64,000 bases of DNA, taken from the NCBI GenBank assembly GCA_903813345.2, contig CAIIXF020000007.1, forward strand, positions 26,027,564 to 26,091,563, given 5' to 3'. The position numbers were made by a program, and so were the translations under genes. The DNA is from Owenia fusiformis (Eukaryota; Annelida; Polychaeta; Sabellida; Oweniidae). How positions within the stretch are numbered: the stretch's first letter is position 1; each line of letters begins with the position of its first letter. Shown here one piece after another: positions 57,351 to 64,000 of the stretch. Below the pieces are notes generated by a model. The model saw only the letters and a program-made list of their open reading frames with translations, ran no database searches and was not told where the DNA came from.

Positions 57351-57829
57351 GTACTACTTGTATTTATTGGGTAAATAGATTAATTTAATAAATTTTGTTA
57401 CTTGATGGAAAATTCTATAAATCGCATTTAGAAATTACATCACCCACATATGCGTTAGCTTCAGCTACATATGTCGTTCAGTTTGGTTGATATTTTTCAG
57501 ACAAAACTGAAAATAGAGATTTTGAAACATAAGACATTTGAAATCCTACTAAACACAGGCGAATTGTAATTTCATTATCATGGAGCTGAGCAATAAACGA
57601 ATGCCCTGTAATGAACATGTATACGTATTGTTGCCTTTTTATGTTGATGGATGTGTTATGTTATATAATAACATTTTCATATTTCAAAATGTCAAAATGT
57701 TTAGTCATATTTTGTGGACAAAATATATTAGAAAGTTACGAAAGTCATGGGATGAAAAGCTTATTTACCGGTCGGGATGAAATATGGGTTTATTCCTAGT
57801 GACAACATGATATTTCGCTCTGGCCCTCT

Positions 57830-57970
57830 GGGCACTGGGAAAATATCACAGTGTCCCTCGGAATGTAATCCATATTGAATCTCTCCCAGTAAATAACCTC
57901 TATATATATTCCGCTCGCTTCAGATATCAATTATATTCCCGCATGTTATTTACCTATAACACTACTAATT
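57830..57970. repeat. Dispersed repeat, partner of 13540-13660
   Basis: CAGATATCAATTATATTCCC and TATTTACCTATAACACTACTA are shared in order with 13610-13670. Confidence 0.7.
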
Positions 57971-58391
57971 GAGTATAGGATAACGTTTCATATACTGCCC
58001 TTGGTTACGATTTCTCGGGTCACTTAAATACATTGACCTAATTCATACGTATGTTTTGATTTAAATACGAATCAAATAAGAATTCGGTGGTCTTGAATAG
58101 TTTTAATTTTTCGATGAATGAATTCTATTCAACAGTGTCCTTATTCATGGGTATTATCGTGTACTCAAATGACCTTTATAGATATTTATACAAAAAATGA
58201 AGATAGATTGTTCGAGTGATTGACGTGTAATAAATTGTTAGTAAATCCACAAAAACGTAAAAAATCATAGACATACATTTAATTTTAACCTGTCTTTTGG
58301 TATATCAAAGAAGATGTCGGTATAAATATACGAGGGGCAGTTAACAAATTGTTTTGTTTGGTGTGTCCGTTCGTTGATTAAAAAGACCACG

Positions 58392-59056
58392 TGCAGTATG
58401 GCAAGTGATTTTAGACGGTCATATCTTTCACCATGAGTACTTTCTTGGCATAAATTCAGTGGTTTTTATTAAAACAATATGTTTTCTTTCAAGTGAAGTA
58501 CCCATGATGATAAAGATATGAATAAAAAAAATGAAATAAAAATTATGAATCCTCAAAAGAGGATCTCCCTTTTCTGATTTTTATTACATGAAAAGATTAT
58601 TCAACAAGGGGTCTAAAACATTTTCAAAAATATAATTGTATTGAAAGTCTAGTTTTGAAGATATCAATTTTCGATGACCAAAATGATGCTGAAAACAATG
58701 GATAGCACGAGTTTTTCCTATGGGAAAATAACATGGGATATGTGGTTTTTAACTTTAACGCATTTCAATACGCATCCCCTTTGCAGAAATTGTTCATAGA
58801 GTGTAGAAGAAACTTTTGATATGTTTAAATTGAGAAAAGCAAGATCCTCTTTTTAGAAAATAAGCCTAACATTTTTTTAAAGTGCCAGGGTGGGGCTCTA
58901 ATCCATAATTTTTCAGAGAGTTGGATTGATATTTTACTATCATGGGGACTTCACTTGAAAGAAAACGTATTGGTTTAATAAAAACTATTGTTTTTATGGC
59001 CAGAAAGTACTCATGGTGAAAGATATGACTGTCTAAAATCACTTGCCATACTGCAC
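58392..59056. repeat. Inverted repeat, arms ~125 bp
   Basis: GTGCAGTATGGCAAGTGATT pairs with AATCACTTGCCATACTGCAC; CTTTCAAGTGAAGT pairs with ACTTCACTTGAAAG inside. The loop is about 420 bases of AT-rich sequence. Confidence 0.85.
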
Positions 59057-60256
59057 ATGGACCTTTGTTTGTTTTCGTTTTACCTGATAGAGTCAATCAT
59101 TCAATCACATAGTCTAAGTCTTAAGACCCTGTACCCTTTCTCCTCTGATCAATTTTCTCACCAGTTAGTAAGTCAAGGTGAACTACATGTATTGACATTG
59201 GGGGGGGGGGTCACCAGTTGACACAGTCAATATAACATGGTCTTGAAGCAAGAATATCAATCACCTCAAATGAAATATCTAGGCTCTGCAACATCTCGCT
59301 TAGTCTCGATTAATCTCGCTTTAAAAATGAATGTCATAATCTCTGAGAAAAGTACCTATAGTCTTGCTTCAATGAATGATATAGTCAAGCCCGAATAAAG
59401 ATTATATTCACGCTTCAATCTAGGACTCAAAATCTTATTGCATTATTGAGTGGCGAATTGTAGCAACCTCACACACCTGACAAGAAGGGGGGCTAAGAGT
59501 AAAGCCAGGTAACGAACACAGCCGTCTCAACACTCACTGCCCCATAAAGGTAAACTAAAAGTAAGATTGGGCAACTAGATCGCTATATAAATCAAAAGGA
59601 GAATGATCCGATATAAGCCCACGGGATCTACATTTCTACCACATCGACTGTACGCCCATATAACCATTCTGCGCATGTGTATATTCATGTAGGCGTTGAG
59701 TTATTCTCCGGAAACGAATATAAAAGCTTTTAATATAAAAACCTGCTTTGAAAATATCAAAGGAGGTTTACTCTGTTCGACCAAATAATGACCATAAAAA
59801 CCACAAACATCATATTTTCACATCTGTCATTGTGCTACGTTGAATATGTCAAAAATGTATTCAACTGCACAAGCAATTTAGAAAGTAGTTAAAAGAATGA
59901 TATCAGTCGTCTACGGTAGTGATAAATATAGCTGGATAAAATAGAATTGTATTATCCGTCATAATTAAAACATTTAAAAAGTAAAACGGGTCGCTATTTA
60001 CGATCTTCTGAATGCTGGGGAGATGAGAGAATAGTAATATCTTTATTTTCTGTTTTAGTGATGTGAGCGTAGCGGAACAAAATCAATGGATGCATAATAT
60101 GAATACTAAAAAAGGAAACTTGGTGCTTCTTCATATATTCACGAATAAGCCTCGGAATTATAATTGTTGGAATATTCAATCATTACAGGTTGCCTTGTGA
60201 AAAACCCAATCGAAAATACTACATAGGAACAATTACCTGAGCTGATTATCCTAAGC
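59057..60256. other. No feature seen
   Basis: Intergenic between C and D; only a short G run near 59203 and a CTCGCTTAGTCTCGATTAATC near-duplication at 59290. Confidence 0.4.
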
Positions 60257-63200
60257 ATGGGAAACTCAATCACGCGTGAGTTTATATTTAATTCGAAGTC
60301 TAGTTTTGGAATGTAAAATCTTATTTTATAAAATCATTAGTTTTCATAGCAAATATATGAAAAGAACGCAATTTCACTTAACCGTATGTATTTACTTTGT
60401 TCACTGTTCGTTGAAAGAGATATATTTTAAAAATGCACATACAAATAAAGCGAGACAAATAAGACAAAACAAACTTGAGCTGAAAATATATATATGTATT
60501 CCAGTATAAATACTACTAATAGTGCATATGTGACAGAATTTTCACTTTTCAGCATAAATACGTGAGAAAAATATTTTCTATAATGTTTTGGGTGAGGCAG
60601 TTGTCTAGCTTGCCTCACCGTTATCTAAGCCCAATATAGGTGTAACCAAAATTACTCAAGCTTTTCAATTCTTGTTTTGAATATTTATTTTGACATCTTT
60701 GACAATACAAAAAGTGTTAACTATTCAATTTAACAGTATTTTCATATCTTTGCTGTTTATATAGCGTTTAAATAACTTGTGTGACCGTGTTAAATGGCAT
60801 TTCACCTTTTTTAGGTACCGAATCAGAGAGGCTTGCATCGAGTAAGTATTTCAGTGATATCCAGATCCTTATACAGGGTGAGGCAAAAAAGATGACCCAA
60901 ACAAAGATGATAACTCAGTCATCCATTATGAGTTTTATATTATACTTTGCACAATTGATCCTTGTTCAATATTCTTTTATTCAATTAGTTTCATCTATTT
61001 CAAATAGTCATGATTTTATAGCCATTTTACAAAACACACTCCAAATCACCCAATATGAGCCCCTATACTTTATGTCTGGGGCTATTTCAAAGATAGCGTT
61101 TACACTAACAACCCTAAAAGCATCAGAGAGTCGAAACAACAGAATAAAAAGGAAATTGAGGGCCATTACACACGATATCTTCAGAACAACATCACCTGAT
61201 GCATTCAAATTTGCCCCTAGAGAGAAGACCTGCATTTTAAGCATGTATTATAAAATGGCCACAAAATCTTACCCATTTGGAACAGACCAATGAAACTTAA
61301 TAAAATGAAAGAACGTTTAACAAGGCTCATCTGTGCTAAATTTGACGTTAAACCCATGCTAGATAACTAGTTATTTACTTTTGTTTGGGTTACCTTTTTT
61401 GGCCCGCTCTATATTTAAGCCTTCTAAGTTAACTGGCTAATAACCTGAAAGTAAAAAAGAAATCATTCGAGAATTAATGCTCATTGAGGATAGATGTATA
61501 TAGCTGAAACATTTGTTGGGCGGAGTTCGGGCTCCAAAACAATTACAACTCGACGACCCCGAAGTCCAAAGGCTAGTAGCGAAGGTCATACAACTCTTTA
61601 ACAATCCCGTAGTCAGGGAGTCATGCAGTTTCTAACCATTTTGAGCACGGTCCACGTGATTTTGGGCCAAGATTGTCAGATTTAACTCCCTCCCACTCCC
61701 GGAACTTTTTAAAAACTGAACTCTTTAAAACTGAACTGTACTTTTAAAAAACTGAACTCCCTTGGCAAGAGCTTGTTTGTGCGGGCCTCAAAATGGTACA
61801 GCACGACTACTTTCCACGCTAAAATGAATAATGGCATTCCTTGAGATCCAATAGTATAGTTTCCATATAGCTTTTGAAATCTCGCTAAATCTCGTTTTTC
61901 GTGAGATTTTAAGAGACTTGCATATTAGACCTCTAATGACTTACATTACCTTCTTTTAAATGGTATATTTGAATTCAGTGGAATGTTTTCTCCTAAAATA
62001 GCTTTGATTTACACAGTTATGTAATTTGAATAATTTTCTATGACAATTTAAAAAAAGTTGGGCCAAATGTCCATAGATGCAATGCTAAAATTCTTTAAAA
62101 CCGTGGATTATTTGTATGTCAATCAACATTAGCATGTTTAATCACAACATGTTCATAAACAGGGTCATCATGTGGTATATCATTCAAGTTTTATACAGAT
62201 TCAACAAACACACTTTGATAAATCATGAAATTAAGCCACTTTTCCAAGATTTTAGCATGTAAGTGAATGGAGCTCTAGCCAGAGTTAAAAGCTGAATAAA
62301 AGATGGCAGCACGAGATTTCATTGATTTTTCTGCTATTTAGAAACTATCCTATTAGTCCCCATCAGGTCCATCAAGGTTTTACCTTGGCAAATGGAGACG
62401 GTCATGTCTGGAAAACATATCAAACAAATGCACATGTATAATAACAACCTTGACTAATCCCTTTCAAATGCTGACTGATATGATAGTTAGATATGATGTT
62501 CCATCAGATCAATCTGCCTTTGAAAGAAGCAAGCCTTGATTACATTGCTTTAATTTTGATCACTTTCAGTTGAACTGACTGGCGGGCAAATTGCTGGTAT
62601 TGTCATTGGAATCATATTTGGAATCCTAGTGATCGCTGCGCTGATTGCATTCTTTGTGTACTGGACGAAAAAGAGATCAAAAGTGAAGTCAAAGACGTAT
62701 TACAACAAAACTTACCTCACTCAGAGTCACCCCAAGACCTCAACTGGCCAACCGTTGCAAAGTGACAGTAGAAAAAGGTTAAAGGGTCGTACGTAGTTAC
62801 CGTAGGCAACGGTTTTATAGTTCACTCTTGAGTAGAGTAGAGAGAGAGAAGCTCCAAGGCTACTACGGACTAAACTCTAAAACCCAAGCCTATGGTAGTT
62901 AATTGTGTAGTACTACTGTAACCCATTCCTAACAATGGAAGTGTTAAATATGTTCAAGGGTTACGCAAGGTTACTATTCTAGTAGTTCATTTCTTACAAT
63001 GGAAGCATATATTAATGTAAAATGTTCATGCGTTGTTACTAGTGTATTTCATTCCCGACAAAATGAGACATAGACAAAAAGTTAAGGAGTTTACGCGGGA
63101 ACCAGTATATTTCATTCACTACAAAATGATACATAGACAAAAATTTAAGGAGTTTACACGGTTACCAGTGTATTTCATTCCCGACAAAATGATACATAGA

Positions 63201-64000
63201 CAAGAGTTAAAGGGTTTTACGCGGTTACCAGTGTATTTCATTCCCGACAAAATGAGACATAGACAAAACGTAAAGGGATTTACGCGGTTACAAGTGTATT
63301 TCATTCCCTACAAAATGAGACATAGACAAAACTTAAAGGGTTTTACGCGGTTACCAGTGTATTACCTTCCCTACAAAATGATACATAGTTACTCGTGGAT
63401 AAAAGTTTGCAGTTCTTGACTGACAAAGAATTACGTTTTTTATCACGAATGAAGACTAAACAAAGATAATTATCCAATTTTAAGCCAAATCCTTATTTAA
63501 TCCATACAAAGGTTGATTTGTTCTATTCATGTTCTGCTCGTGTTTCAGAAACCATGATGACAGGCGCCCACGACAACAAATGGACGGATTATATTCCTAC
63601 GTATTCCCATCACATTCATCTGGTTCACGGACAGTAATTGAGCCACCGCACCGAGTTCAAACTGTCCCAGTCCAGAATTTCCCGGTACAGAACGTCCCAA
63701 TACAGTCTGTTCCAGTACAAACCCTACAAGCACATAGTGTTCCTGTCGAGACCGTTCCTCTGCAAACAGTTCAAGCAGTAAACACAGTTCCGAAAATGAT
63801 CCAAACAGTTCGGACTGTTCCAGTACAAACGGCTCAAGCAGTACAGGGTGTTCCTGTACAAACGGTTCAAACAGTACAGGGTGTTCCTGTACAAACGGTT
63901 CAAACAGTACAGGGTGTTCCGACACAAACGGTCCAAACATTTCAAAGAGTTCCAGTGCAAACAATGCCTGTCCAAACACTCCGAGTTGAAGCACAAACCT
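60257..64000 (+). CDS. Gene D: single-pass membrane protein with VPVQTVQ repeat domain, partial
   Basis: Exons 60257-60275, 60815-60841, 62570-62777, 63549 to beyond 64000; GT-AG, phases 1,1,2. Start MGNSIT fits the MGxxxS/T myristoylation rule. Exon 2 is 27 bases, as in gene C. Exon 3 encodes ELTGGQIAGIVIGIIFGILV, a helix with GxxxG-like spacing, then KKRSKVKSK. Exon 4 begins RNHDDRRPRQQMDG and enters at least a dozen degenerate VPVQ(T/N)V/F-type repeats, including three near-exact VPVQTVQTVQG units, and is still open at the window end. Paralogous to gene C by architecture. The repeat domain is extended and Gln/Val/Pro-rich; function unknown. Confidence 0.7.
60874..61411. mobile_element. MITE-like element with mariner-type ends
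   Basis: CAGGGTGAGGCAAAAAAGAT...CCCAAAC at the left and GTTTGGGTTACCTTTTTTGG at the right, TA at both sides. Lies 33 bases after exon 2 of gene D in intron 2. The 170-residue open frame across it (60781-61293) starts in exon 2 sequence and has no transposase motif. Confidence 0.65.
61412..62569. other. Gene D intron 2, remainder
   Basis: No gene or element recognised. Confidence 0.4.
63043..63390 (+). repeat. 63 bp minisatellite in gene D intron 3
   Basis: Units at about 63045, 63108, 63171, 63234, 63297 and 63360, each with TATTTCATTCCCGACAAAAT, ACATAGACAAAA and TTTACGCGGTTACCA. 63 bases equals 21 codons, so one frame is open over all units. More diverged copies seem to extend left to about 62880. 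Confidence 0.9.

Noticed and set aside
60781-61293. 170-residue open frame overlapping gene D exon 2
   Set aside because: Most of it lies inside a MITE-like element with TA flanks, has no known motif, and the exon 2 boundary with a good donor explains its beginning.
63043-63390. CRISPR-like regular repeats
   Set aside because: Units are contiguous without spacers, have a 63-base period, and lie in an animal gene intron; this is a minisatellite.
1-64000. tRNA or rRNA genes
   Set aside because: No cloverleaf with A and B boxes or rRNA-like block was noticed by eye; the only tRNA-related match is the primer binding site at 22572.

Overview
The window looks like AT-rich nuclear DNA of an animal. 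It has multi-exon genes with GT-AG introns, abundant transposon debris and no bacterial signals. The content (urea-transporter genes of the DUR3 branch of the sodium:solute symporter family, Tc1/mariner and L2-like elements, many long inverted repeats) suggests a marine invertebrate, perhaps a hemichordate or another invertebrate deuterostome. That assignment is inference from content only.

Left to centre (7.7-52.3 kb): two paralogous DUR3-like transporter genes lie head to head, about 17 kb apart. Copy A (minus strand, 7,760-18,268) has all seven recognisable coding exons. It also has a 1-base deletion in the large fourth exon and has lost the first 44 bases and splice acceptor of the last exon, so it reads as a pseudogene. 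Copy B (plus strand, 35,665-50,314) is open across the same seven exons, which join in phase to 728 residues. Exon lengths and phases match exon for exon. A third, partial and interrupted copy of the last exon follows at 51.6-52.3 kb. The first coding exon (about 20-25 residues) was not found for either gene.

Between and inside these genes is a dense layer of mobile DNA. It includes a Tc1/mariner element with a non-LTR retrotransposon nested inside it (4.8-7.7 kb); a 10 kb LTR retrotransposon shell with a tRNA-Leu type primer binding site and no gag-pol (22.2-32.4 kb), itself hit by a head-to-tail dimer of a 1,685 bp TIR transposon (27.4-30.8 kb); and an unclassified DNA transposon family marked by arrays of CAAACTGCGCGCCTA words. 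One member of that family carries a two-exon gene (32.9-34.5 kb) and another is a deletion derivative with both ends (10.4-12.1 kb). There are also at least seven long foldback elements, and several elements whose interior is built almost wholly from one short degenerate word.

Right part (53.9-64 kb): two tandem paralogous genes, C (53,971-55,490, complete, 181 residues) and D (60,257 to beyond the window end). Both start MGN, have a 27-base second exon and one transmembrane helix with a basic flank, and share intron phases. C ends in a Trp/Tyr-rich tail. D runs into a long repeat domain of the VPVQTVQ type. Their family is not recognised.
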